Assembly (NCBI GenBank): GCA_014904845.1
Contig: MU119205.1
Coordinates: forward strand, 62,001-126,000
Length of the DNA stretch: 64,000 bases
Reading direction: 5' to 3'
DNA from: Acephala macrosclerotiorum
Lineage: Eukaryota; Ascomycota; Leotiomycetes; Helotiales; Mollisiaceae
In this document: positions 1 through 11,968 of the stretch, piece by piece
How the letters are laid out: each line of letters starts with the position of its first letter
How positions within the stretch are numbered: position 1 is the stretch's first letter
Made by a program: the position numbers and the translations under genes
Notes under the pieces: model-generated
What the model was told of the DNA's origin: nothing
What the model saw: only the letters and a program-made list of their open reading frames with translations
Database searches by the model: none

Positions 1-340
1 AAGGCCGAGCACATGTTTGTCGATGTGGATGTCAGTGGCGAGACCTTGCAAAAGAAGATTCGCAAGGGACAATTGGCTCAATACAATTTCATTTTTGGTA
101 AGTTGGTCACCTCATATTCGCGAGGTTCAATACTGATAGTCCTACTTAGTTGTTGGTGACCAGGAGATGAAGGGCAGGGAAGTTAATGTTCGGAATCGCG
201 ACGACACCTCCAGCCAGGATCGAGGCAAGCCGGTACCACTTGCGGAAGCTATCACCAAGTTGAAGGCTCTCCGTGACGAGCGAAGATCAGACAACCCATT
301 CCCGGGAGATGCGAAGGCGGAGAAGGATCCGAAGGCGTGA
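1..340 (+). CDS. Threonyl-tRNA synthetase, C-terminal end (partial)
   Basis: This is the last 95 codons of a class II threonyl-tRNA synthetase, which charges tRNA-Thr; its 5' part lies outside the window. The two exons are 1-97 and 150-340, with a 52-bp intron at 98-149 (donor gtaagt, acceptor cttag). The reading includes DVSGETLQKKIRKGQLAQYN, then NFIFVVGD and EVNVRNRDD, and ends in a charged tail. These are hallmarks of the C-terminal anticodon-binding domain of this family: the KKIR..QLAQYNF stretch followed by the VVG(D/A)xE strand. The acidic and lysine-rich tail after the domain is a common fungal extension. The cytosolic or mitochondrial form cannot be told from this fragment. The family assignment rests on remembered motif similarity and is strong. 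Confidence 0.85.
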
Positions 341-486
341 CGTGGGGGCTTTTATGGTCTTGCTTAGATATTGTCATGGTGTATAGGGTTTGTAAGGGTA
401 CCTATTTCAAAAGTTGAGATGTGGGTTAGATACCAGACGTACAGCGAGAAAAGAAGAGACGCCAAGACGATAAGCATAGCCGAGCC

Positions 487-1058
487 ATGAATGAAGATCA
501 ACTAGAATCCTCACAGCATGCTTCTCCTGATGTGCACCGAAGAGACACAGAGCACTTGCACCAGCTTACGAATGTCCCGAGACTGGATGGCCTTTACGAA
601 GAGCTTGGAATCATATTTCGGCAGCATTCGATAGAAGGGTGTGATCTACTTGACCTCTCTCTTATCATTTCTGGATAAGTTCAAGTGCTGATGAATGTCG
701 CTTCTTTTGCTCGTACAGTACTTTTCGTACTTCCAAATAACCAATCATTGCCATACTCGTGATTTGAGATTAGATGGAGTTCGATTTCGGGAGATCACCC
801 AGATACTGTAGCTTGTTCGGGCTGACGTAAAGAAGCATCATCCGGATTCGTCTTTCCCGATTTGTTCATCAGAAGTCCCAGTGTGGGGTTGGCGCAATCA
901 AGAGATGGTTGGGCTTTATAAAGACTGGCACGACTGGGAGCGAGCAGTGTTCGGTGTTGCTGCAGCTAAGGAGGGAAATGAAGATGCGCTTCAAGGTGAA
1001 CCAAGAGGAGGTCGGATAGTCGGATCAATGATCATATGCTCATTTTCCAAAGCCTGAG
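487..1058 (+). pseudogene. Probable remnant of a fungal hypothetical gene
   Basis: A 63-codon ORF at 487-678 starts MNEDQLESS and contains DGLYEELGIIFRQHSIEG. That stretch resembles, from memory, the N-terminus of an uncharacterised fungal protein family in which LYE.LG..F.QH is followed by a longer conserved domain. Here the frame stops at once (GTGATC-rich stretch, stop at 676-678). A second open stretch without a start codon, about 814-1058, encodes KKHHPD and DWHDWERAVFG. No splice pair that joins the two stretches was found. I read this as a broken gene. The KKHHPD string could suggest a J-domain, but the surrounding residues do not fit one. It could equally be two chance ORFs. Confidence 0.3.
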
Positions 1059-1779
1059 TGGCTGTATGATGATTCCAGCATGGGCCGATGTTTCGGTACA
1101 TCCTCAGCTGTTCTTGTACCAACGTTTTCGACAGCAATACTCACCTCCCCGTAGAAGGAAGGACCGGTATATGTAGGCTGCAACATGTGAAGGTATTCAG
1201 GATATAGTGGCATGCAGTGTGATTAGACTTTCTTGAATACTGGCTGCGACGATACCAATGAAATGCTGCAGTGACAAATAACCGTGGTGGCTTTGTGGCT
1301 TCGTGGCTTCGCGGACGTCATCGACCAAGAAAGACCCCATACTCCGAGGACAATCCAGACCACAAGCACAACATTCGCCGCCAGGAGGCAACTTGGTGGG
1401 CGCCAGCGAGCACTTCCTTTTCTTCTGCACTGTCATCGCGAGCTTTCGGCCTCTTCTGCACATCTCCAATACTCTCCAATATTGGTGTTACGATTACCTC
1501 CTCTACATACGTACAACAGCCACAGCTAGGATCGTCAACCCCAATCTCGTCTGCGCCAAATCGGCCGCAGCTCCACAGTCGAGGTGAGTTGAAATTGGGT
1601 TGGATTTGAATTGAATTATTTGGCTCAAGCTTCGAGCTGCCAGTCTGCCATTCTGCCACTGCCACCGCCAGCTTGGAACGCTTGTTTCTGTTCTGAGCTC
1701 TAACTTCCCAACTATTACTATTGTTCTAACGCATGAAACGACTCTAGTTCGACGGCTTCTGAGTCAAGTAAGGTCAAGG

Positions 1780-1823
1780 CACTACGTCAGAGATATACAC
1801 TCACTACGTCAGAGATATACACT
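1780..1823 (+). repeat. Perfect 22-bp tandem duplication touching the SLM1 start codon
   Basis: The 22-bp unit cactacgtcagagatatacact occurs twice without a mismatch, at 1780-1801 and 1802-1823. The second copy ends exactly at the base before the ATG at 1824. Each copy contains TACGTCA, which resembles a CRE/ATF-type half-site. It lies in the leader or core promoter of the SLM1-like gene. Confidence 0.9.
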
Positions 1824-4728
1824 ATGGCCGCCCTCAACCCAAACTCTGCCGTTCCTCCTCCATCTCAAGCATATCTCGACAGAGGGTACGGAGCAGCCAG
1901 TGCTCCACGATCCAACAACCTAGCTCCGACCAGTGTTGCAACAGATTTCGGAGCTACACCTGGCAACCCTCAAGAACTCTCGCCCTTGTCGCAGTCCGCA
2001 CAGCAGAACTACGGCAAATTTAATGAGGAGTGGGACGCAAGCCAGCGAGGAAGCTCGATAATCGACGGCCCAATGCAGAGATCCAACTCGGTGATGTCGC
2101 AGGGCGACACCCTCATCCCGTCGCGGGGTGGAACTTTAAAGAAGAAGGCATCCCTGCGAAGAGGAGGCCCCTTGAAGAGAAGCTCCAGCCGCCGAAGCTC
2201 GAGGGCTGGCAGCGTTCGCAGTCTGGCTCTGCAATCCTCGGCAGATGTCGATGAGATGCACAGTGCCTTCTTCTCACCTGTCCCTACCACTGGCAATCCT
2301 ACCGAAATTCTAGCAAACAGATTCCAAGGTATGGACTTACAACCACCCCCTTTCAGTGGCCCACTTGTTGACGTACATTGTGAATATAGCTTGGCGCAAG
2401 ATCCTCAAAGACCTTATCACCTACTTCCGAGAAATCCAAGCGAGCTACGAGCACCGAGCGAAGAACCTACTAAAGGTTTCCAACATAATCAATAATACAA
2501 ATGCACCACCCGGGTTCCTGGAGTCAGGCGGTATCAATGATGCTGTTGATGTCCTCCGCACTTTTCACAAGACTTCAATTGCCGAGGCACAGAAGTCTAG
2601 GGATATTGAAACTGATGTGATCGCAGCTCTTGGTGGGCTTCGACAGGATCTTCAGCAGAAGATCAAGGAGATCAAGAACCTCTCTGGCGACTTCAAGAAC
2701 TCGGTGGACAAGGAGATGGAATCTACTCGCCGAGCTGTCAATGATTTGCAAGATGGCTTAGGACAGTCCGATATCGACCCGTCACAGAACACTGGCAGAA
2801 AGGACCCGTATCTGCTCAAGCTTGCCGTAGACCGTCAGGTCGAAAGGCAAATCGACGAGGAGAACTACTTACACCAGGCGTACCTCAATCTCGAAGCATC
2901 CGGACGAGAACTTGAGGCTATCGTTGTTGGAGAAATTCAGAAATCATACAATGCATTTGCTGGCATTCTGAAGCGTGAGGGCGATGCTGCTTACAACACT
3001 GTCGAGGAGCTCCGCACAGGTCCCATCGCAATGCCCAAAGACCACGAATGGTTTAGTTTCGTCAAGAATGACGAGCACTTCGTTGATCCAGAACTGCCGG
3101 TCAGAGAGGCGGACTTCATCCACTACCCCGGCAAGAACAACGAGCTTGCTCAAGAAGTCCGAGCAGGTCTTTTAGAGAGAAAGTCCAAGTATCTCAAGAG
3201 CTATACAGCTGGATGGTATACGCTATCCCCCCCCTTTGACCTATTTTTGATGCCTAGAACTGAAGCTAACGAGGAGAGTTAGGTATGTACTTTCACCTAC
3301 TCACCTACACGAGTTCAAGTCTGCGGACAAGACCCAAGCACCGATCATGTCCCTTTACCTCCCCGAACAGAAACTAGGATCTCACTCCACTGGTGGTGCC
3401 TCGTCGAACAAATTCATGTTGAAGGGACGTCAAACCGGATCTATGCACCGTGGACATTCATGGGTCTTCAGAGCTGAGAGTTACGAGACCATGCTGGCTT
3501 GGGTAAGCAACATCCTACTTCCGTTCATTCAAACAGCCAATCGTAAGGTAATTGAAGCTCAAAAAAAAAAAAAAGGGGGGGAGGGGCTCAAGCGAGCTGT
3601 CACGTGAAATACCCTGGTTTCTGCTGTCGGGAAAGCTTCAACTTCCTGATTAATCGCTTCGCGCCACGCAATACAGCCATGCAATTCAAGATCATCTTAG
3701 TTTCATGCCACTGATATTGGTTTGCGAGAACCTCTGCTAACTTCTGAAAGTACGAGGATATTAAGACTTTGACCGAAACGTCTCCTCAAGAACGCACTGC
3801 CTTTGTTCGACAACATGCTCGTAGTGTTAGTGGAACATCGCAGAGCGGGAGAGCTGGCTCCATCAGCAGCGACGGTATCGTAGACGAAGAAGACGACGAG
3901 CCATTCTCCGGCGGGAACTCAGGCATTGTGAATCCAGGACCGAAGCAAGACGTATTGCCAAGACGTCCCACAGGTGGGCGCTTCCCCTCCGACATCGCTG
4001 TCGATACGTTATCTACCAGAGGCTTACAGGCTCCCCTTTCGCCTTCTAGTGGAAGTTCCGGTTTCGGCGATATCCAAGATCGAAATGTAGCCGCTGCGAG
4101 CGGCCTCCCCGGCTCTGGAGTCGGAAAGCACTACGGAGCAGAAGATGCATCTTCTCCAACCCATGCTGCTTTAGTCCATCAACAAGCCAACGAAGATGGC
4201 ATAAACCCATACACCAATCAGCCCATTCAGAAAAACGTTGATCTCCACCAACCAAACCATAATGTTCCGAATGGAGAGGCTGCTGGAGGTTTGGCAGCTG
4301 CCGGGTTGGGTGGTGCTGCTGTAGGAGTTGCTGGAACCGCAGCATATAAACATTACGAAGAAGAACCGGATGCGAAATACCGCCAGGATCAGGAATCGCA
4401 AGCAGCTCAAGAGTCTTCCAACATAGCTGCACCTAATACCGCTCGGGATCAACTGGCAGAACGCGCTGCGCAAGAAGCTGCCCTCATCTCTGCTCCCGAT
4501 GTCCCCCACACGATGATGGCTGGAGGCCGTAGTCAAAGCAACCTAGCCGACAGTACTTATAATTCTATCGAGGATGCTCTGGAACCGTTGACTGAAGATA
4601 CGAGACCTTCGTTGGCTGCTGGTCAGAGCCATAGAAGCGTTCAGACTATTAGCAACTTACACGTTCCCGGGGAGTTTCCTAAGGATGTTGTGAGAAGAGA
4701 TACTTTGGGCGCGACAATGCCAGTCTAG
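1824..4728 (+). CDS. SLM1: Slm1/Slm2-like F-BAR and PH domain protein
   Basis: Homologue of yeast Slm1/Slm2, the PI(4,5)P2-binding plasma-membrane proteins that recruit and serve TORC2 in actin and sphingolipid control. The exons are 1824-2328, 2390-3215, 3283-3502 and 3751-4728, giving 842 residues. Residues 1-168 are Ser-rich and disordered. About 170-420 is helical and F-BAR-like, starting AWRKILKDLITYFREIQ. A PH domain follows at about 422-525, with ERKSKYLKSYTAGWYVLSP, HEFKSADK and KFMLKGRQTGSMHRGH. The remainder is disordered, with a Gly/Ala segment GLAAAGLGGAAVGVAG. Intron 2 splices so that GGATG joins GTATGT and restores the PH strand GWYVLSP. Intron 3 (248 bp) is long for this window and holds an A14G7 run. 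Domain order and length match the family. The 22-bp repeat sits directly upstream of the start. Confidence 0.9.
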
Positions 4729-5604
4729 ATTTACGATAGAACGGATCGACAGAAGAGAGTAATGTATATAGTTGTAAAAGTATCGGGCGGGATCTTTAAG
4801 GATTATGATACGGACGGAAAGATCAGGAACGGTGGGAATTGTTGGGAGGAGTGGATGGAAGGATGGACGGGACGAAAGGTAAAGGGTTGGAGTCTTCGGC
4901 ACATAGAAATGGTTATATCCGCAGGTCATTAAGTTACCAATGTGTTATGTCTTGCTAGTACTGCAAATCTGTTCAAACCAATTTAAAAGTTTGTTACATA
5001 CATGCCCACTCAGTGAGTGATCATTGTTACATGCCTCTAAGAATTTTCATAATATTACCATCAGTCGTTAAGGAGAGCAAGTGCTTGAAAACAGCAGGGA
5101 TATTGGAATACTTAACGTTCAGATCTTGAGTCGAACTTTTAACCGTGTTGTCCGGGTAAACTTGAAGCTTCCGAACAGCAGACAATGTCAAAGCTCGGGA
5201 GAAATATCAAGTCTGTCCTCAAGCGTTCCTATTATTTCGGACAATAAAGGGATATAGACTTGTGTCCGGACTCTAAGACTCGAGCAGGACACAAACCGCA
5301 TAGTATCTCGAGATAACGAGGAAGAGCGCAATTTGTGGAAGAAGCTCGAGGGACTTTGGGACATTTTGGGATACAGAGTGGCCAAACACAGTCAGGACAT
5401 TAAGACCTAGCAGCTCAGCTCAGCAGTAAACGGACGATTGAGCATGTAATGTTTCTCCTATTACGTTACCTAGCATGTTCAAAGACCGATTCCACAGCGC
5501 CATACCATGCAAAAGCACCGGTTTCCCAGTCCCTAGCCATTCCAACGCCATCGCTACCGCAAATGCAGCATCAGACCGCACAGTCAAATTAACCTACAAA
5601 TTTA
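4729..5604. other. Convergent intergenic region, SLM1 / LDB17
   Basis: This holds the 3' flanks of two convergent genes. The only ORF of any size (minus strand, 5188-5385, 65 codons) has no recognisable feature. I see no gene here. Confidence 0.6.
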
Positions 5605-7200
5605 TTAACTTTCTCGCGCCTTGCTCTCCAGATCTCCCGCCGAAGCCATAGGCTTCAACCTAGTCCGCCTCCGCGGGGGAGCCTTTGGTGGGATTTTTCC
5701 TCCGTTCACCTGTAGCACGGGCGCGGCAGGAGGCGCGTGCCTCCTCCTTGTTGGGGGCGGGGGTTTCTTTTTCATTGGCGGATGGACTTCCAATTCATGG
5801 TTCTCTTTCCTATCCGCCGCCGCACCGTCAAAATTATGGGCCTCTTCTTCGAATTCTGTTTTCCGACTTGGTGTCTGTACACCAGGCTTCTCAGAGACAG
5901 CTGCTACGTCAACTACGCTGACCATGCTCGCTGTGTGTGCAGGATGGAGTGATATTCCGAGCAGCTTTCTTGCCACTTCGCCTTCGCTGACGTCGTCGTC
6001 GCGGAGCCAGGGGACTTTGGCTACGCGCTCGACGAGTCGGACTGTGGTTTCGTCTGCGGGCTCCCAGTGGGTGTTTGCTGATCCACCGAGGATACTCAGG
6101 ACCTTCGTTATCTCATCGCGCTTGTAGTGGGGTGGTTCGTTGAGCTGTGTGTGGGCGAGTAATGGGTAGAGAACTCTAAGGTAAGTGTGTCGCAAAGAGA
6201 CCAGTTCGTTAGGGAGGTCGAGGAGGTTGCGGATGATGACGTCCAGCAGAACGTGGAGGTCGTTTGTGTAGAAATACTCGTACGTTTCTCTAGTTGTGAA
6301 GAGGAGGTATAGTAGCTTTAGGATGAGGAGTTGAAGAGAGGTTTCGGTCTCGCGGTTGAGTAGGATAATGATATTCTCGCCGAACGTCATGTAGGACGAG
6401 CCGTGTAGTGAAAGCAATTTGATTACTCGGTTCGTCAGAGGTACAGCGGGGGCTTCGATTGGAGATCTTGTTGATGCTACCATCCACTGTTCGTTCAAGA
6501 CCAACTGCGTGGGGTATTAGTGGGGTTCCAGCATGAATTCTCGAGGAAGGCTTACCAGAACCCTGATGACTGGATAGTGGTATGGATCATCCACATCATC
6601 AGAGAGTTCCTCGATTATGCGCAAGAGATATTGGCAGAAATCGTCGTCCACCACTGCCAGGTCTTCTGAACTTATTCTTTGAACCCGAGACATCTCATAG
6701 AGTAATTCCAAGAGCAGCCGATGCAGTCTAGCATCGTCATCTCTCTTGCCCTTCTTGATCAACTCCACAAGCCTTGGAAAACAGCCTTCATGATTCATCA
6801 TCTCGAACGTAGGTTCATTCTGCCGGCCATCGAAGAGGAGGAAGCTCGCGATAACGTTGAGGGCTGGAGGCTCGTCCTCCTGCAGCAGACTGTACACAAT
6901 CTGTGTTCGCACATACTCTTTATTCTCCTGAAAGACTGGGCTCTGAAATAACTTCTGCAGACAATGTGCGAATTCGTCGTCGGAAGCCAAGTATTCGTCC
7001 TTGAATTTCGTGGTGAAGTGGAGGTACGATCGCAAGGCATTATCGATCAATTGATGTGAAGGGCAGTTCGCAGACACAATATCTTCGAGCTCTGTAAATC
7101 GCAAATGTAATCAGTAGACATTCCTATGAACACACTAGCCAGCGCAAATACCGTCCCAGAACTGCTGTTCATTCTCAAGTGTATACTCGAATTCCTCCAT
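5605..7200 (-). CDS. LDB17: Ldb17/Dip1 (SPIN90 family) Arp2/3 activator
   Basis: Homologue of budding-yeast Ldb17, fission-yeast Dip1 and animal SPIN90. These WISH/DIP/SPIN90 proteins activate Arp2/3 without a mother filament and regulate actin patches in endocytosis. Exons on the minus strand are 7200-7152, 7091-6556 and 6504-5605, for 494 residues. Introns are 60 and 51 bp. The short first exon gives [16 protein letters not shown]. The conserved leucine-rich domain covers about residues 60-330, with [32 protein letters not shown] and NEQWMVAS. From about residue 435 the tail is basic and proline-rich ([21 protein letters not shown]), as expected for SH3-domain binding. Length and layout match the fungal family. 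The gene is convergent with SLM1, another cortical actin factor, though this may be chance. Confidence 0.88.
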
Positions 7201-7250
7201 CGTTCGCTAATAGTGGGTTCGTGTTGCTATCGCAAACGCATAGCGAGACT

Positions 7251-7277
7251 GAGATCACAGACAGAGATCACAGACAG
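7251..7277. repeat. 13-bp tandem duplication upstream of LDB17
   Basis: The unit agatcacagacag occurs twice in a row about 50-77 bp upstream of the LDB17 start codon, in the presumed leader or core promoter of that minus-strand gene. The flanking base extends the period by one. Confidence 0.8.
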
Positions 7278-8358
7278 AAATATATTCCCTGAGAACGCCT
7301 GACGAGGTGTGTGGATGTGAGGCTCTCGTATATTCAGTACTGCTTCAACTTTGGTCGTGCATGTCCGAGTCCATGGCCAGTGTCTGTCACTAGATGGGTT
7401 GAGTTTAGCGTGGGCCACCTCGGGTTCGTTTCAGGAGCAAGGCTGAGCCAAGACGACATGTCACCACAAACACCCTCACTTTGCTTTTTCTAGACTAATA
7501 TGATTCTGCAGAGAATATTTCCTTGTCTTCTCAGCTTTCAAGTGAATGCCATGGACTAGACAATTTGATGAACCATCTCCATGTATTGCTCGTTTTGATT
7601 TTCCTTTTTTTGTCCTTCTCATCAATCAAGTAATGATTCGGCGAAGTCTGACTGTCTTGTGCTTTTCCAAGGCTGTGCTCAAGGCTAGAAAGCCATTGAA
7701 TCATATGTCTGCCAACAAGCCTCCCTCAAGGTTTCCTAGATGCCGTCATTTAGATACGCATTCCTAGCTTTTGAATGGCATTGTCACCTGTGGCTCGCCA
7801 GCTGCCTTTGACCCGTGAGAGGCGCATAAGACCCTCTATTCGTATCAGAAAACTTGGTATCTCTTCGCTAAAAATTGCCATTGTGTTCAGGTTAGCTTCG
7901 AAGGTCCTCTACAACGAGAGTCAGTGCTCAAGCACAGTCTCAAAAAGTGCGTTAGCAAATAAGTGTAGCAAAGCATCAAAAGTTGCCAAACCTTTGACAG
8001 GATGAGACATCGCGGAAGCTTAAGTCCCACGCCTTGTACTCATGATGAGCTTAATTTGCTAGCCAAAGAACCAAGATTTTTCCACCCCGAACACTTGCAA
8101 TCATAACGTAGGACATCATTTTCTCCATATTCTCGAAAGAGGAAATTCCACACATTCAATTCAGCTTGTCTCAGCTCAGTATTTCAAATTGTAATAACTA
8201 CACAGTCATCTATTTCTGCAGAGGGCACTACCAAACTCGACGCTTTCACTCGGGAAATGGTTTGGCAGCTGGCTCTTGAGCTGGTTCGGGAGCTGGTCCA
8301 GAACCTCTTCTAGAAACTCGTCCAGCAAGTCTTGCGACAAGAACCCTGTCAGGTATCC
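7278..8358. other. Gene-poor region upstream of LDB17
   Basis: ORFs in both orientations are all under 80 codons and show no domain or plausible splice pairing. I see no supportable gene. A minus-strand Pro/Ala/Glu-rich ORF at 8246-8437 overlaps the coding-like fragment described next. Confidence 0.5.
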
Positions 8359-9115
8359 CTACATCAGCTGCCAGAACAGATATAGGTCCAAAGTATGAAA
8401 CAGGACGCTCTCGCACACGCTCACAAGTCCTGGCCAACCGACATACTCTACATCAGTCAACGGATTTGGGTTTATAATCAATGGTAGCTGCTGCGTGCAC
8501 TCGTGCGGCATCTTCTCCACCCGACTGTAAACAAACCCAATCTGGAGTCTCAATATAGCTGCAATGCACCTCCAGTCAGGTGACGGGCCAGGATCATACA
8601 CACCTCGGAGGACAAGCCATTGCATAACAAGGGTGCCTTGGAGTGGCTGGTTCACTCCATCCTCGCGGTCTGTGCAGATTGCCTTGCCTTTATCATCGAG
8701 AACAAAAATCTGTCCAGCGATGTAGTAGCATGTACTTCCCTTGCTATCGATCTCTGTCTAACTCTTGATCCCGACAATTACGAAGAAGACATTTGGTATC
8801 AATGATCGCATGCTATGGTAGTGAAGAGTGTCTCAAATTCAGAGGTGGGGGAGAAGTCGCGCCAGTAGCAGAGTTTCGAGCCCGTGGCGGGTGTAGTAGT
8901 GTAGGAGTGGAGCCACCGTTAGTCCTGGTGAGAGGGAAGTAGGGAGGAGGAGCATATGTTGTGTTGCCTAATTTGGGCGAGCTGGTGACATCGAGGAGAG
9001 CACAACTGAGGCGTGGGAAGGGATTCACGGACCTGGAAATGTGGCACCCTCAGGAGATGTCGTTGTGTCCCTGAGGGATAGAGCGGTATTTTGAGGTGTT
9101 CCGAATTGGGTGCTT
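8359..9115 (-). pseudogene. Unrecognised coding-like remnant (minus strand)
   Basis: On the minus strand 8757-8359 is open for 132 codons without an early ATG. Its protein-like translation includes CYYIAGQIFVLDDKGKAICT, GVYDPGPSPDWRCI, PLIINPNPLTDVEYVGWPG and VCESVLFHTLDLYLFW. Upstream on the same strand, 9115-8813, are Ser/Thr/Pro-rich pieces in two frames (TTTSPEGATFPG; NSATGATSPPPL) and, in a third frame, CYWRDFSPTSEFETLF. Stops and frame changes separate the pieces, and I found no convincing introns to join them. I do not recognise the family. The best reading is a decayed gene. A multi-exon lineage-specific gene with introns I missed is possible. Confidence 0.3.
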
Positions 9116-11268
9116 GCTGGGAAGTTCAACGACATGCTGAATGTCCGTAACTGGGAGGGTCATCAATCTGATTGAACTTTGTTCATACAGGATTGGACAT
9201 TATATGCCTGCTCCATGTACGTCTTGAAAGAGCACGTCAAGCATGTGTTTTCATTCTCGTTGCCAACAAGCCTGGAAAGGTTGCTGCGGTCACCAGCATG
9301 CTCCCGACCACTCAGGAACTTCTTTCCTCCTTTTCAGTCTTATATGCGCGAGGGTCTACGTAAAAAGATTTAAGATTCTGAACGGCAAATGTATGTGGAG
9401 CCTCCTATTTTGAAGAGGACCTCCTTTCTTCAAAACATGAATTAGTATTATCATTGAATATCTGCAAATATTTGAAGCCGTAGCGTACTTCTTCCCTTTT
9501 CAAGATCCCATTCTCGCTTACTATCATTTACAACCCACACCCCCAAGCTAACGATCGATAATCGACTATCTCTTTGCTTCATCTCCCCCCGTTTCTGCGA
9601 CTCCGATCCGAGCACCTTTCTCAAAGAAAAAAGTGCTCAAAAATGCAGCATCAGGAAGAGGAGTGCAGAGCACGTGACTTGGCTATTTCTTTGACTTAAA
9701 ACTAACTCATCACAGAGCATGCAAGGTCCTGCATTCAGCTCGCCGCCAGCGTATGATTTACGATTCCTAGAGATTTCCTTTGTAAGATTCTCGAGTGAGC
9801 AAACTGGAAAAGCGGTCAAAAAGTGGAGTAGCAAATTTTGACAAAAAAAAAAAGGCAAAAAAAGACATACAACAGTGAGGATTCGCTGGTGGTCACCCAC
9901 CCAACTACTAGTTCACCGCTTCGAGACTTGTGTATGGCAGAGCGGACGGGATGCCCAATTCTCCTCGAGCTATGGTCGTATGTGACATCTAGACAGGATA
10001 TTTAAAGCTATATAGTGCTCAAAACTTGAGCGAGAAAGTACTCTAGCAACTCTAGCCGACATGCACAGTACTCCGACATGGCTGGCGCATCGCTCCAGCG
10101 GGATATAGAGATCCTCAGATAATGCATAGGGTAATAGAAGTTGCAAATTCCTGTGGATAGTTGAAAGCAACTTTGGGCACGTGATATACAAGGAGACTTC
10201 AATGTCACGAATAAGGCTTGAGGGGAGCCTGAAATGTAGGTAAAGTAGATTACCATGAAAGGTAGCTATTATGAAAAGTCTCTCTTGGAGGATGTGCCAT
10301 TCAATGATCTGCGTTTAGCTATCTATTGAAAGGAGCCTTTGCCAATTTCAACATGCAGTTTCCTGCTGAATATCCACAGCTTGAGTGCCTTTGTTCGATA
10401 ACAGCGCTGTCAACCGGAAGTAAGTATCGCTCTTGCATCGAGGGAGCGCAGGAGGGCCACAGGACAAGCGAAAAGAAGCAAAAACGTTACCTCAAATGTT
10501 GAGAGTGCGAAATCATATTTGATTCTACATCCGACTCAGCCAAAATGTAGAAGTTCTCGAGAAACAGTAAGAATGTAGCCGAAGAAGGTTTGGAAGACGA
10601 AAGATCTTTTGCGCAGATCAGAGAAGCTTTACTAAGAGAAGTTGCCTCCAAGAGAACCTGCTCAACAAGCATATCATCAGCTAACACTCGTCGCTTATTT
10701 ACTAGAGAGCTGCTTGGAATCGAGATTCTTCTGGACTTGTCGACGTTATACTCCGCACCACTGAGCACATATTGCGTGCATCCTCCCGATGCTGTACTTC
10801 AGTAACACCACAGGCTTCCACGTACCGCTTGCATCTCTCACACCCGAACAGTCTCCTCCCGCTTGCCCATGGTACGAAGTCTTTGTAGAGTTCTTCTTAT
10901 TGGATAAGCACTAGATCCAGCTCACTTTGCTCCTGGTTCCCCTCCTCCTTTTCCTCGTCTTGTCCCTCGCCCGTATGCATTGGCCATCAGCATTGATAGC
11001 GGTATCATTAGATTCAAAAGGTAGTCGTGGATGCTCAATGGTCCGAGTGCTCGAGAGAGCTGGTGGAGCTTCGATTAGTGTTTGGGTTGACGAAGCAAGC
11101 ATTGGTAGGAGTTGTCCAATAGGCGTAAAAGCCGAAGGAAGAATGCGGTGAGAAAGCTCATTTTGCTGAAAATAAACCGTGATCGGTCAAGAGGACGGCT
11201 TCTCTATGGTATGCTTCACTGTTGCACGGTTGGTGGTTGTCATCGAGGTCTTGGTCCGAATGTGTCCA
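9116..11268. other. Gene-poor region
   Basis: Only short ORFs occur, on both strands. The minus-strand ones at 10487-10768 and 10911-11102 (the latter ending RARDKTRKRRRGTRSK) are the most protein-like, but lack domains and a gene structure. There is a short A-rich run near 9840. No tRNA, transposase or long repeat was seen. Confidence 0.45.
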
Positions 11269-11968
11269 TCAGCGAATTGCCAGTACCGGAAGTTTTATTA
11301 ATCTTGTAAGATCTTCTAGAGGTTCAACATCTTGACGTTCAGTGGAAAATCCTGTAATTTGTTCTCGAATGGTAAGTCCAGTATGTTGACTAGAGATGGA
11401 AAGACGTTGGCTTTCGATTGCGGGAGGAGCTTTAGCCACAAGGCTTCGGTCGATCAACCTCCATATTGGAGACATTTGCTTAAAAGCTTGGTCGCATAAA
11501 GCCAGTTCGTAATCAAAAATATTATCGTCGGTAAGGAAAGCTGAGTGGTGGAAGAAATAGTCTCCTCGCAAGGAGGACGAAGAGGTGAAGGTAATCTAGT
11601 CCCGCGCGATTGAGGAAGCAAACTATTCGCGGGTCTTTCTTGCAGTATCGTCGGGTGAGGTATCGAAGTTGTAGCCAGAGTAGATGGTGTTTGGTTGTTG
11701 CTGATAAGATCGAGATTGTAGTCTGTCTCCCAGGCACCGTTGATCGTATTCGGGGTGGTTCAACCTCGCTGCCGCTTTCTGCAGTTCTCTGGCCTCCTTC
11801 GCGGTTTGTCGACCGTGATACGCTTGTCGTCCTTGCCCTCCCAAGAAACTTGTTCAGGTAGGTGGTTAGAGGCACTACACCACTCTAGTTAGCAGACTGA
11901 CATACCACACAAGTCGGTGCTCGCCTCGAATCGTCATAATATGTTCTCTTCCAAGGACTATTGTTCAT
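11269..11968 (-). pseudogene. Unrecognised gene remnant with two in-frame TAG codons
   Basis: One minus-strand frame runs from 11844 to 11269 (576 nt), interrupted only by TAG at 11623-11625 and TAG at 11596-11598. The first part reads LNHPEYDQRCLGDRLQSRSY and NTIYSGYNFDTSPDD. The second reads HHSAFLTDDNIFDYELALCD, QMSPIWRLIDRSL and ITGFSTERQDVEPLEDL. Upstream, 11968-11906 could be a first exon: MNNSPWKRTYYDDSRRAPT followed by a gtatgt donor and a ctaac branch-like site. The composition of both halves looks like real protein. I do not recognise the family. Two stops within 30 nt argue for a decayed gene, unless an unusual short intron removes them. Confidence 0.35.

Larger units (their letters stand above)
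341..1823. other. Intergenic region between the ThrRS end and SLM1
   Basis: Apart from the possible remnant at 487-1058 there is no supportable gene here. Overlapping ORFs on both strands at 1197-1665 have low-complexity, Arg/Ser-rich translations and no recognisable domain. The last 500 bp presumably hold the SLM1 promoter and leader. Confidence 0.5.

Noticed and set aside
814..860. J-domain suggested by KKHHPD
   Set aside because: The residues before and after do not follow the J-domain helices, and a stop lies just upstream.
5621..6127. 168-codon plus-strand ORF
   Set aside because: It is antisense to the third exon of LDB17, which has clear family sequence and splice sites.
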